64,000 bases of DNA from Acanthaster planci. Its lineage: Eukaryota > Echinodermata > Asteroidea > Valvatida > Acanthasteridae. The notes beneath the pieces are model-generated. The model was not told the origin of the DNA. It saw only the letters and a program-made list of their open reading frames with translations, and searched no databases. Below are positions 10,905 through 24,200 of the stretch, piece by piece (position 1 is the stretch's first letter; each line of letters begins with the position of its first letter). The DNA lies in contig NW_019091521.1 in the NCBI RefSeq assembly GCF_001949145.1, positions 414,919-478,918 of the forward strand. The letters are read 5' to 3'. A program made the position numbers and the translations under genes.

Positions 10905-13900
10905 CTATAAAAGAATGCCGAACAGGAAAGACGGCAGTATACTAAATCAGGCAGCGTGATAATAATCTGAAATCAGTTTGAATAACAAGCAAAAGTTTCC
11001 AGGTACTCTAAAACGGCTCTGTGCTATGCATCGCTGAGCTACACTAGGCCAAATACATGACAGTACACATGTATAGATGAAGACAGTATTTATAAATATA
11101 TATCATAGAGGCCCAATTCATAATCTGGTTTGTTAATCCATGGTTAATCTTAAAAATGTTACAGGCTAGTCAGAGAAAGAAAATTAGTTAATTATTTCCC
11201 CATTTTTCCCCTATTCTTTCCGCTTTTGAAAGGAAAATGACTGAGTAAAATCTCCAAATTTCAAGACTGACATCTGATACAGCAATACTGTTGGCTCTCG
11301 TGTACTATAAAAAACAGAGATGATTCCTTGCTGAGCTGGAGATTTGCCAATTTAACTTTGACAAATCATCTGGTTGGTCCGCTGTCAGACAGTGCTACAC
11401 ATGCCTGGGCAGCTAATCAACAAGACAAGATGCTATATAAAAGCTAACTTAAAGAACAGCAGCAAACATTTTTAAAAAGAAACCTCACAACGCACATTTG
11501 TATCTGAGTTAACCTCATTTTTTACGCTTATGGCACTATTTATAGGGCATTTATAGCCTTCTTAGTTTATTTGCTAATGAGTAACAGCAACCTAAATAGT
11601 CCGGAGAAGCTTGGGTAACTTTCAATGTGTGTTACAGGCTCTTTTCAGTGCATTTAGCCCAATGGATAGGGATGTCCAAAAGGTTTTCATTCCCTGAAAC
11701 AGAGTATAAAGTAGCAGAATGCTTGTGTTTAAGAAAACTTCCCGTGTGGCTGCGGATAAAGTGCAGCTATCATGCCGTCTTGGCAACAACCCTGGCAACA
11801 ATAGTAGAACAGCTCAGCGGTTGGGCGCGATCTGTCGATATGTGCGACTGCTTGATATTTGCACAATCGGTTGATCCTAAAGCATAGTTTGTTGGCAATT
11901 CCGCGATCAACCAATTGCCTCTCCTCTCTCATTCATGGTCACGGTTGAATGAGATTACTTCAAAAACGGGAAGTAACATTGGAGATTCCATGCCAAATTA
12001 ACCACTCATGCAAACCAATCAGGCAATCATGCAGATCAGCCAATCACACCCAACAGGGCGACGTGCCAAATAGCACGTAGGCCTATAATGTAGTTACCAT
12101 AATCGTGACAGTCAAGTCTTGTTATAACAAAGTTATAGGGACCAGACAAACTGTTATAGCCTGGTAGACTTCGTTATAAAACAGTAGAGGCATACATCAC
12201 AACTTGGAGACTGTCCTTTATTTGGAGAAGTCAATATTCAAGGACAAAATCCGTCCCCGGAAAGAGAGAATGTCCCCATAGATGGGAGCAATTTTTTTCC
12301 AGTGGGCTTGGTGATCCTACCATTGCTCTGGGGATCCTTTTATTGCTGTAGTTGGATTCAACTGAAGAAAACATCCACGGCTGCTGTTTAAAATAAACGT
12401 CTAGCGTTTTTTTTTCTAGCATTACAAGCAGGAGTCTGCAATGGCACATAAAGGATGGGGAGAAGATCACATTAAAACAATCAATCTGAATGCGATCTGA
12501 TCAATTTCTGAAAATTAATTCTTATGGCAATGTTAATCAAGTTACATGGCACAAATTTCATAAAAACAACTTAACAAATTAAATATGAATTGAAAATATG
12601 GCAGAAAATATCAATAATATCGTGTGGATGTTTCTGACCTAAGCACACCAGGGGTAAAAATGTTTCCTTTTAAGGGACTTCTCCGAATACAGGGACAGTC
12701 CCCGAGTTGTGATGTGCACCTCTACTGTAAAAGGAATGAAAAAATGGAGAACCCCACACATGAAAATCACTACACTTGCAGCACCTCACACCCTGACCCT
12801 TTGCATAAATTTGACATTTGTGTAGCCTGAGTAACCTGGACCGTATGAATCACCTTTTTTTACATTTGGACATGGTTTTTAGGACATGTAGGGGCCTAGG
12901 CCTATGTCATCACCTTCTGATGGCCGAGTGATCATGGTGATACACCATTTTACAAGTTTTACGATGGGTAAAAATGTCATGTATGTAGTAGGCCTATTCT
13001 TATTTTATCATCTTAAAGAAAACTTGCAAATTCAATACATCAGACTTCAGAGTCTCTGAATTTGCTTTTTACCCGTTTACATGGTTTACAAGTATTTATT
13101 AATAGTCTTGTGTTCTTTACAAAGTTACAAAGAGTCAGACTGTATTACAGGCATGTATTGTCACTTAAATGAATGTAGCCTACCCCTTGCCCCTCAACAT
13201 ACTACTAGCTGACTAGCTTAGCTAGGCACTCACTACATATACACCTTGAAGTTACACCTGCCCGGTTGGTTGGACCATGGTAAAACGTCGTCCAACCTGG
13301 GCTTGGCACTCACATGCTAACATCGTCAGCAGGTAAAAAAAGGCCGGTAAATCTACCCCACGCCAACTGGTACCAGAAACCGGCAAAATATCCGGTGGAA
13401 CGTTGCCTGATCCTTCCATCTTTCTCAACGGCAAATAAAAATCGTTACATAATCAACTCAGTTATCTCGCTTTGATTTGCAAGAATGCTTGTAACGGTGT
13501 ACATTCGTTACAGTACATGCTATACGTAATACATGTGTATCGCATTCGCAGGCCCGCCTAGCTATGTTTGCTAACCTTAACGTGTGGATGAAGAAGTGCG
13601 CCCCCTTCTGACGTCCAACAGACCAGCATGCATGGAGCGTTCGCTCGTTGTAAAACCTATATAACCTATATATACACACATTCAAGATATTCTGAATGAG
13701 AGAGTTCTGAGACTTGAGAGCAGTGGAATTGTGTAATTGAAGAAATATAGCACTGAGCCTCTGGCCCGGACTAAGGGGCTCCATTCTGAACAATTTGGAT
13801 GCAATCGGATCCGAAAGTGGCACTATTTAGCCATTAAGCATAGGGATGTATTAACGAAGTGGCTACTTTTCCCATCAGGGAAATATCATTTGTTTCAGGG

Positions 13901-16900
13901 GTGGCCTGCTTCAGGTGAGAATTTTTCAAAAAGTCATCAGTCAACGCACCAACAATTGAAAGGAAATTGAAAGACGACATGTTGCTCATCATTTTTCTGT
14001 GCAGCCTAAACACCCGTGAGAGTTGTGAGTATTTTAAACGAAAATTGAAGCATGAGGATTTGTCATTGGTGTCTGTGAGACTTTATTCACTGGGGTGCAA
14101 CCTTCCTGGCGGCGGCAGCCAGCACAAGATGACTGTGCGGCCTCAAAGTGTTTTGCGCCCTCCCTGGACAACGGATGCATTTTCTGGCATCTGAAACCTA
14201 GTCTTAGAATTGACAAGTCTTGCTGTATACTCATAAAATCCAACAGACATCTGGTAATAAAACAAAGACACAGGCACGACACTTTTCACTGTTGGTGCCG
14301 AAAAACGAGCCGCTTAAGAAAATAACCACATTCCGGAACACAACAGAATAATCATCTGTGGAAAAAAACACATAAAGGGAAACTGAAATAGATTGTCGTC
14401 GCTGCACGCGTAAACATCGCGGCGCTGTGTCAATAAGGCATTGTATGAAAAGGTGCGAAATGCACGGGCGTCGCCTTTCGCAGTAAAGCGAAAAAACACC
14501 CCCTTCGAAAAAATGTGACTGTTGGCTTCGAAAATAAAACACAAGTTGGTGATCCGATGTTAGCTGGACGAAAATCGATTGGGGATACAACGCCATCCGA
14601 TCATTGTTTGCTCTGTGCGGGACCGAAGTGAATGAGAGAAATAGCAAGTGAAAATCAAAGGAATACCGCTATGTACTTGTTTTTTATTTTAAAAAAAAAC
14701 CGTACTTTTTAGGCTCAAAATTGTCATTTGCTTTTGGATTATATTTTGCGGATTTCTGACTCGCGCTACTTTAATGTTCGTTTGTTTTATTTTGTTTTCG
14801 TCAAATTTCACTAAACAGTTTGATGGGCGCAACAGAAATTGCTTTTTTAAATGGATCATGTGAATAACGGCAGGACAGCTCCAAATGAATTTTTTTCATA
14901 CCGTGGCTGAAGAATGAAAGTTGGATTGTTCAGTGGCGTAAATTTGTTCCGGAGAATTGGAGGAATGGGGGAGTAACTAACATTTCAAAAAATGCCTGGC
15001 GCGGTGGAAATTCGGAAAGCTGGATTGTGTGTGTGGGGTGGGGAGGGGTGGTTTTTAGGGGGCGCTAATCATGGTGTAGAAGTACGTCTTATCATAGAGG
15101 AGTCCTTTTTCAATGATCTTACATTAAAACGGCGTAATTGAAAGCTTTTATAATTTTCCCTTATAAAGTAAGACTGAATTCATGGTTGTAGAGAAGTTCA
15201 CCAAATCTGCCCCCCCCCACCCTTCACCACAAAAAGGTGTGGGGGTGACCAAATAGCTCATCCAACTAGTAAAAGAGTATGGATTGACGGTGCTGGTTCT
15301 AGTCCGAACGGAGGGCTACTTCTTGGAAGACTAGGATAGGATGTGGCAGACATTAGGCCCCTTTTTTTGGGGGGGGGCTTGTTGCCCAGGCTGCATTGCT
15401 GCCGTGTACAGGCCGAACTTAATGGTTTGTCTTGAAGAGCCATAATTCTCAGGATGTTGGTAACAAGGAAGTGAGACAGAATTGGTCCCCTGTTATTCTG
15501 TCCCCGCAACCATGCTATTCCACCATCCTAGGGGCGTCTTGCGGGTGGCATGGGGGGCTTTCCCCTCGCCCGGAAAAGGATGCAAAATGAAGGGGAAAGG
15601 GGAAAAACGAAATGAGTAAGGGGAAAATCACCAATACTGCTTGAGGCTAGCTCGGAACTGACCAACTTTCACCGTTGTCAGTTCGTCAATTCAGCTACCG
15701 ATAAGTACTCCCCTTCGAAATATCCAAGTCACTCCCATGCATCATGCGGTGGGGCTTTGGTTAGTATGCCAGCATTGTTCAACATTGGAACAGTGCCGGC
15801 AGAAGAATGCTCTCGGAATGTGAACCCCTATAGGCTTTCGTTAAGCAGGCATATAACCAGTCTACACCTTAAAAGGTCTCATGCTTTCTTGAGAGGCCTG
15901 CTTGAAAAGAAGAAAACTTTAAAGTTGGATGGGCCTCGGGCCTGGCATCTTCTAAACCACTTGTGCTCTCCGCCAGCTTCGGCGACGACGTTTCCCAGGG
16001 TCTTATTCAAATGAGGCCTGCGTTGCCGACAGAAAATAAAACACTGTACGTGGCTATCCCCACCACCAAATATTGACACACTACCTTTATGCAGACTAAA
16101 GAGAACAATGAATACGTAAGAACAAAGCAAACATGAAAACATTTTAATGATAACTGCCCGAGGTTGCTATAGTCTCGTCTCTTTTTCCCAATGCCCAGAC
16201 AAACAAAACATTTTGGACACAGCCTAATATTTGAACTGAAGTGGTTGAATGTTCCCACTGCATTTTCGTCTCTGGTAAAACTTCTCTGGCTTCTTGGGAA
16301 CAGACGCTGATACATCTACATGTACGTCGACAACGTGCCGTGACCCAGGTCTTGGAAACTGCTTAAATTTCTGTAAACTTCAGCAGCTGTAATACAGATA
16401 AATAGTGTCGGTGAAACGTTTTGTAGCTCCATGGCGAAACAGGAGAAAAGTTTACAGTTGCAAATTACAATATCACAGATGGAGGGCCCGCAATAAATTT
16501 AAGGCTCATGGAGGAATTCACATTATTACATGTATAACTATTAACCCAACAGGCGTTGCGGAGGTTCTGTTGATAGCGATGCTCAACTGGGAAGAGAAGC
16601 CCCCCAACAGGTAATTGACTCCGAAATTCCGGATGCATTGACCAAACTGCACCCCAACCAAGTCCTTCTGCCTTGACCAGCAGTTCCGATCCACGATCCA
16701 CCCGACACCCCTCCTCACTGCAACTCGGCCCCTCCCCTCGGAAAGGTCCCAGCCAAACCTGCCCGTGCGGATGAACGTATATATACAGGGATCCAGTTCA
16801 AAAGTCAAAATCCCGGCTGTTTATTTCTGCTCACTCTCGGCCCATAAAAATGACAGATAAGACGCTATCATTGCGGATAGGGCAATTAACCCCGACTTCA

Positions 16901-19900
16901 TTTGCTTTTCCCACGCCAAATTGGCTGATTTATTAGTTGATATTTCGGCCTTGTTCACACACGCACTATCTGCTGGGGGTGTCGCCAATGATTTCGTTGA
17001 GAGGACAGAAAATAATGACGTGTCTGGTTCATCAATGGGTTCATAATGGTAATACTTGGACTAAAGGTAAACGCAAAAGGTGTGTATATAGAAGACATAT
17101 CGCAATTGAAATTGCTCAATGTTTCCAAAGACAGCGGCCATCAAATTGTAAGTTTAATTTGGGTGTGTGTGTGGCTACACTGGTTATAGAACGGAAAGCT
17201 TGAATACACAATAGAAACACAAAATTTCTGCCCAAAATTAAAAACCTCGGCGAATTTGGTTAACCTCCCCAGGCAATGTACTTTGAACTGGGCCAAGTTT
17301 TCCTAAGTGCGGTGAATTCTACATAAATGATGGTCTTTTGTACTTTATATCTGTCGTCACGTCTATGACAGATTCTAAATAAATACAGACGGGATATGGA
17401 TTTAAAACATCAAAAATTGCTCATTGAAAACTTTGAATTAGAAGCTTTAATTGGCATGATTTCAGAAATTCAAATGAAAGAAGAGTTGTACAAGCGAGGT
17501 ACTCGAGTTAAAAACCTATGAAATAAGTTTGCAAAATAAAACATTAGGGCCTACTTCAAATCTAATTTTGGAAATGCTTAAAAAAACCTAGCTGTTTTGG
17601 GTTTCAAAACCAGAGGAAGGCAATCGGGCTTTATTAAAAGAACAATTACTCCCATTTTGTGGTACGTTCGTTTCCTTCCCACAAACTGAAACCGAAGGGG
17701 GGTCGGCCAGGTAGCTACACTCATTTTGTTTGCATTTCCCACGCCTTAGCGGTCGATACAATGAAATATCAAGGACCCTTCACAGCCTCGTGAACACCTA
17801 TAGAGGTTAGCATGATCCCAACACGCCTACCTGTGTGGCGGTAGACTGCGCGAACGCATAAATCAACAGTGGCCACTAATGATTAAAGCGGCTATCCCTA
17901 TCCATATTCCTTTCGAAAACGGACAGCTGATCGGCCGTGTATAAGGACCAACGTTTCAGTCGGAGAAGCACAAAAGTCGTGAAAGAAAGTTGATCCTGTC
18001 GGTGCAGGACGAGGTTGAGACTCGATCGAGTGACTGCATAACAAACTCGTCAGCTCAGTGGGAACATATAAAACTGTGAGATCAAAGTTAGTCTCTCAGG
18101 ACTCTCCAATATAGAATATCTTGAGTGTATGTTTTTATTTACGAGCTCTACGGACATATTTCATTTCTGGCCTTTTTAGAGGGGGCACCCCTAAGTAGGC
18201 CTATTGTGAGAAATCTCGGGCATTGTGGGATAGCTTATCACGCATTATGAGTGATTGCGCATACACCATGCAAAATTAACATAAGTCCGATTCCCGGGCA
18301 ACGCGAATCTGACTTATTTCCTTGGATTCTAGCAAGGGGCTTTTATCACCCAAAACGGAGGAATTCCTCTCAGGCTGTTTTTCGAAAGTCAGCGGATATT
18401 TTGCCGTTGCTGACCAAAGTTCCAAAACGATATTCTGTCGGTAGCTGGTTCTGATCTGTCCATATTATTGACGTCACAGTTGTTGTGGCCCACTTTCATT
18501 CAATTTTTGCTTGTAGTAAGAGCCATATTTCGACCTTAATTTTTCACGATAAGTGAAATTTGATCAAGCCCAATATTCCCATACATGAATCTCAAGTTTC
18601 TGTTTCTCTTCCAAAGTTCCCATAAAATTTTATTTCGACTCCATTTTCCGATTTTTTTTTCTCGTGCAAAATGAACTCTTCCAAAATGCGCCCAAAATAA
18701 CGGAATAATTTTCTTCATATTTTAAACAGGGTATGTGAGTTAAAAGAAAATAATTTTTTCAAAAATTCGAAGACTTTGAAGAATTCCTTAGTGCCAATGT
18801 GAGATATTCTGAATTTTCTTGAAGTGCTCCATGTCAGGATAAAATGTTGGCATCGAGGTGCGCCAAATTAGTTAGAGGACTCTATGGTCACGTTCATAAC
18901 TTGAAAACACTGTGGGTTTGGGCTCAGTGTCACTCACTGTATGTTCTGACGGAGAGCTCCACATGTGTCGGCAGTATTACGAAACTGGTTATTAAAATGT
19001 GACCATCGACCGGTATTGCCGGCAACGGTGATGTCATAAATATGGACCAATCAGAACTTGGCCACCGGCAGAATATCGTTTTGGAACTTTTGCAGGCGAC
19101 GGTGAAATATACAGCCTTTCGGAAAACATTCAAGTCTTTCAAACTCTTCGGTTGGGAACCAGACTTATGCAAACCACCTAGGCTCCGAAGAACAGGTCTA
19201 CGATGAACAAGTCATCGTGTTTTCTTTGAATAATATGCGGTGTCCGGTGTCTGATTTAAACCCAAATCCAGGACCGCACTGCCCCTTTAAGGCGATCTGC
19301 TGGCTGTATATTACACGTTTTTGTATAGACCGTTAAACTGTCAAACTTCCCCGCGTTATGAGGAATGAGCGACTGGCAATAATGTCGTAGGCCTACATGA
19401 CAACCAGCTGATCGCACATAACAGCAAAACACTACAGTCTTGCCAAACTCTGGGGGAAACTTTGAATATAAATCATCCTTCTCTTGGCTTTACGGCTATC
19501 ATGACAGGCCTTCAACGGATTGCTAGGCGGATCTTTCTTCTGTCACTGAAAGCATGGATCATGCTGAAGTAAATTATAAATGCATGCATGTAATCTAAAT
19601 TTGTAATCTGAAATTTAAATAAAAATGATAACCCTGTGCGGTTTCTGTGGCTCTTATCCTAAAAACGATCCTGATAACAATTTTGTGCATAAATGGCGAT
19701 AGCTTTTTAGGAAGGGGGGGTAAAATTCCTCGTATATGTACCTTTGTGTCCCATTGATTCCGTTTCTCATTTTTTTGACAGTCTGCAATTTGGCGACTTT
19801 TTTATCAGTGTGTATTAAATTGAGCAAAAGCGTGGCATCAAGTTAGGGTTAAAAATGATGTTGCAGATATTTCTGCGCTACAGATTGACTGAATTTTGGG

Positions 19901-20439
19901 ATATTTCGTTGTCTTCAATTTTCTTTTCTTTACAAATTCGTTGTTTGGTTTGCGAGAGAAGGTCTGTGAGTATACAGGTCTCCCCGTCATTACTTTTAAT
20001 GAGCAGATCTGGCCTCTCAATTTGAACAGAAAACACATCATACCGCTACTCTGTTATTGTGCCTTCCTTTGATGACGTCTCAGCGCCCTCATAATGCCAT
20101 GAAAACTGAGGGAAATGCTTGTTTATTTTCTTTCAATTGAACCAAAAAGAATGCCATGCATTTTCACGTATTAAAAGGTACAAAAAGCTGCAGAAAAATG
20201 CGGTTTCAAGTGAAGCTACGGTCATGAACCCTGTAAATATTAAAGGGAGCAAATCCCGACAGCGTCTTTCCTTTGTCCGGATAACTGTTTTGAAATCGTT
20301 GTAAATATATTATCACAGTCGCCAACTAAAAGTCAACATGTACAAAGTTTGTACTACCGTCCGACCAGTCTCCCACAGAGATTTAAAGAGCAGCCTTAAT
20401 TCCTTAATCTGCAGAGATTGTCTTCCCTTATTTTCTACG
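10905..20439. other. 9.5 kb without a recognisable exon, upstream of both LPCAT3-like gene and HES-A
   Basis: The missing first exon of the LPCAT3-like gene should lie here, but no reading frame resembling its N-terminus ending in phase 1 was found. TAGGCCTA occurs at 12078, 12897, 12989, 18196 and 19388. CSL-type sites sit at 16908, 17676 and 17736. The rest shows nothing that can be named. Confidence 0.5.
16900..17746 (-). promoter_or_regulatory. candidate distal Notch-responsive module with three CSL sites
   Basis: TTCCCACG at 16908-16915 and 17736-17743 (CGTGGGAA on the minus strand) and TTCCCACA at 17676-17683 fit the CSL/Su(H) consensus YGTGRGAA. The two perfect sites share a longer block, TTTGC(T/A)TTTCCCACGCC. 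The position, 3.5-4.3 kb upstream of HES-A, suits an enhancer. This is inferred from motifs only. Confidence 0.4.
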
Positions 20440-21060
20440 TCTGCATGTCAGCGACATGTTTACTGCGTGAACTCTCCCCGGCGCTCGCACCGCTCAAACA
20501 TACAGAGATTATTGACTCCGGTGCCTCTGCGCTAGCGCCCACGGGCCGAGGGTTACCCCGCGCCCACTGCACGGTGCAGATATCGGTGAACAATAGCCCG
20601 GGCACGTGCATTACAGGTAAAAACTGCGAACAACCAACACCTGTGTAACAAACAACGCCAACGTGTCATTGTTGGAGGCCAGTCGCAGTCCCCATTGATA
20701 AAAAGGTGTCGCCAAAACTTGGGCCAATCGGCGGCCGCGTAATGGCGCCGCTTGGAGACACGCCGGCCGAGGTCCAGCCAATCGCGAGCCCCGGCTAACG
20801 CGAACCGCGAGGCCTCCTTTTTCTCATTCTTCTCCGTGTGCCCCTCATGTTTTGGCATGCGTTGCGTGTGGCCTAGCCGGCGCGATACGGGATGAATGCG
20901 TCGGAATTCAGCTCGGGCAAAGCGTGGGAAATGTCGCGAGACTGACTTCACACGGGCATAGATTTGAACAGAGAGGGACGGCATGAATGGTACCTTTGGT
21001 TTTAGGGGAGGTAGTTGTGTGGGCCAACGGCACGCACCCTATTATTTCACCTCACACCGC
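20440..21060 (+). promoter_or_regulatory. CpG-rich promoter region of HES-A
   Basis: This stretch is visibly CpG-rich compared with its surroundings. It has CCAAT boxes near 20726 and 20777, a CACGTG E/N-box-type site at 20603-20608 (a class bound by HES proteins) and a perfect CSL site CGTGGGAA at 20923-20930, about 280 bp before the HES-A ATG. No clear TATA box is seen, so the start of transcription cannot be placed. Confidence 0.55.
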
Positions 21061-21206
21061 TCGTGCATTGAAGCCACATATCGCATTCCGATACAACAGG
21101 TGAAATACTTTCGGCACAAATAATAATAATAACAGTTTTTTCTCGAGCACTGGTGATGATGTTTATTCAGTGAAATCAGCTTGATGACAACTTGCCGCTT
21201 TGAACA

Positions 21207-21248
21207 ATGGCTGGGGATAGAACTTCAAAAAGCCAAGAGAAGCGTAAG
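21207..21248 (+). CDS. HES-A exon 1: start codon and first 14 residues
   Basis: ATG in aacaATGG context, encoding MAGDRTSKSQEKRK, with donor AAG|GTATAA in phase 0. The break after RK matches the HES1 intron between HRK and SSKP. Confidence 0.85.
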
Positions 21249-24200
21249 GTATAATTGCTTTATTGTTTTTTCTTTTAGTTCTTCTACTGTCATGTGCAGA
21301 AACGTATGGGTAATATTTATGTAAGCCCAGTGGCACCGTTACAGATTTGCAGTTTTATGATTTATCCTGAACATAGCCCTAATTAGGTTCGGAAAATTCC
21401 AGCTTACAATGCATTAATTCCTTCATCTACGATTGCGTTTTGTTGTTTTCCCCAAAAGTACGCATAGCTACAGACAAACGGTTGATCAACTTTCTGTCGA
21501 AATTCGGCCGAAAATTGGGTGAAAGCTTTCTCGAGGGTGGACGACGAATTAGGCCAGGGTAGGGATGCGCGCGACGGTCGCGTGCCCGTGGCCGGCACGA
21601 AGGCATACTGGACGCTTGCCTGTCCGGAAATTCAACACCCTGATCTAAGATGCTCTCTGATTGGATAAAACCGTTCCTCTGTGTCTTTAATGCCTGGAAC
21701 AGACCAGCGAAGCGCATTGTTTTAGTAAAGATGACTAAAACTCGACAAAAAGAGTGGCAAGGAAATTAGGAAGCCTTTTGGTTTGAAACTTGCCAGGAAA
21801 ATTACAAGCTAATCTTTCCATGAGATGATTTTCCCTCATATTATGTTTTATATAAAATTAGGGGGAAAAGGAAAATGGCGTCATGAATACTGTTTACAAG
21901 TTTCGAGTGGAACAAAAAAGAATGAGTCACTTTATTCTGAGTCACGTTGGCAGATATTTTCTCTGCGGTAATTGTGGGTTCAAATTGAGTGGGCTGCAGA
22001 ACATCATAGGTAAAAATAATTGCTTAAATGTAAAATCTATCGAGTATCTTGACCACCGTCTCTGACTCGTAAAAGCACACCTTTACAATAATCTTCATAC
22101 TGCATTAGATTAGAAAAAAGGGGTTGGACGGATTCGCTTTGAGAGACTTCACATAAGTGGTAGCAGACACAATGATTCAGTCGTATTGTTTTCTCCCCAT
22201 TTTTCAAGATCAAAGTAAAAGTCAAATGGCCCTTTTTGAAAATCACGCCTTTTCTTTAAAGGTGCAAACGATCAACCTGCGCCGACTACGATGGACAGCG
22301 GATAATAAGAAATTTCCTTGTCTGTGTTCATATTAGGTCAGCCTGTGCTCTGAAGCCAAACATATTCGATAATCAGCGGAACAACAGTTTTACTTCAGCC
22401 AAAAATCTTTCATAATGTCCTCACTCGAAAGTTTGGCTGGTAATCTTGTTTTGCGTGAAATAAAACCATGGTGAAACTCTTCTGTGGAAGGAGAAATAAC
22501 GGCATGCTTTGCAAGGAGTTTTGCAAGCTCATCTCATCTTGTTTTCTGTCTCTGACACTGTATCCCCCAGTCCTCGAAGCCGCTGATGGAGAAGCGGAGA
22601 CGGGCCCGCATCAACGAGTGCCTGGCCGAGCTGCAAGGAATTCTGGAGGCGGCCAACAGCGGCCAAGAAGAGGTCAGTGTTTTCCCCAACCCAACCGAAA
22701 CTTTATGTTTTCGACCCTTGACCGACTTTCCAGAGAATGATTAAACAAAGTCCTCTGGGAGCTCTCGTTTCGCGAATCGATTCCACCTGGAGTATGAACC
22801 CACGCAGATTGTAACGGAAACGCGACCACCACATCTTGCGGTCTCGGGGAGAGAGGTCAGACAAAAAGGATATAAAGTCACATTTCTTGAAGTTCACCTG
22901 TTGTTTCTTTGGATAAGATTCGTAAAAACTCGTAATTGGGAATGGATGTGTCGTGAAAAAAGCAGACGCTCTTGAATGCACACATCGAGACAGCCGGAAC
23001 CCCGTGGCGAGGAGTGCGCTTTCTTAGTAACAATAACTGCAACATTGCCAAGGATGTCATGTTGCATGTCAACTTGTGCTGTTATACCCTCTTAAGGGGG
23101 GATTTACTGATGGGACTTCTTCGCTTGAAACATCAATTTAAAGTTACTTATTTGTGCAAACTCCCCCCCAAAAAGATGATGTCCTCTGTAGAATGTTTGT
23201 TCCCTTTCATTTTAGACAAACATGAATTCACCCCCCCCCCCGCGATATTGCACAGAAAGTTTGAGCAGCAATGTGAAACTCCTGTTGCAAGTACGTACCC
23301 TCGTGTTGATTTTGCACTCCAAAATTACATGATTTGGGGCCCCATCACCAAAAGAGGAGTCGACAGTTTGATTGCCATAATCGTCAAGTTGCAACCCCTC
23401 TCCAAAAAAGTTCTCTCTATATTTCTATCGCACTTTGTGCGCGTGTGCATTGATGGTGTGGTGTGTGAGTGCAGGGCGTTCAGTCAAGGTCTACTGGGAC
23501 AAAACGACCGTGCGACCCCGTAGAGATAAAAAAGCGAACAATGCGCTCACCTAGTATCATTGAGCGCCATGTCAACAATACAGAAAACTTCTTTTGTGGA
23601 TGACGTTGAGCCAGATTAGGGTTTGTGGTCACCAATGAGGCAGTCGTTCGTCAGACTTTAGTCATGCAAGTACATGTACATCACTCAGTGTGACTTATAT
23701 CACGACCACTCACAAAAGCTACCTCCCCCACATAACCTTCGTGACCCGGAAGTAAAACAAGTGATATAAAAAAGAAAAGAAAAGGGCATACATCCACAAA
23801 GAGCAGAGATCAGCAAAACACACTTTTAACCACTTAAACGTAACGCGAATTCTTTCATTGTTCCTTGTGACGTGTTAAAACAGTGCAGGTTTAATCAGTG
23901 CATGGTCAGGGCATGTTTGGTCAGTGCGAAATATAATTTCTCCTGTTATAGCTGCGCACGCGCGAACACAATTACATCAATTGGAAGAAAAGTTTGTCAT
24001 TCATCTGTCACATGCCAGTGACCTAGCTTTATCTCGCGTTTGTCTTTATCTTTAGACACCTGGCAGCCATTCCAAACGAGAAAAAGCAGAGATTTTGGAG
24101 CAGACCGTCCAACTTGTAAAGCATCTTCGCCATCAAGGCCAAACAGGTAGGGGCCGGTATGCATGCACTTCGAATACGTTCCAGTGTGCTGAAACCTAAA

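Noticed and set aside
14231-14647. 138-codon minus frame as the missing LPCAT3-like 5' exon
   Set aside because: No resemblance to the family N-terminus, and no donor giving phase 1 at the right place.
16553-16610. 58-bp candidate exon on plus, flanked by caacag and cag|gtaatt
   Set aside because: No frame matches any protein, it has no partner exon, and it lies outside the named genes.
22972-23523. 183-codon open frame on the plus strand
   Set aside because: It lies wholly inside HES-A intron 2, has no family resemblance, and lacks splice or promoter context. Chance open frame.
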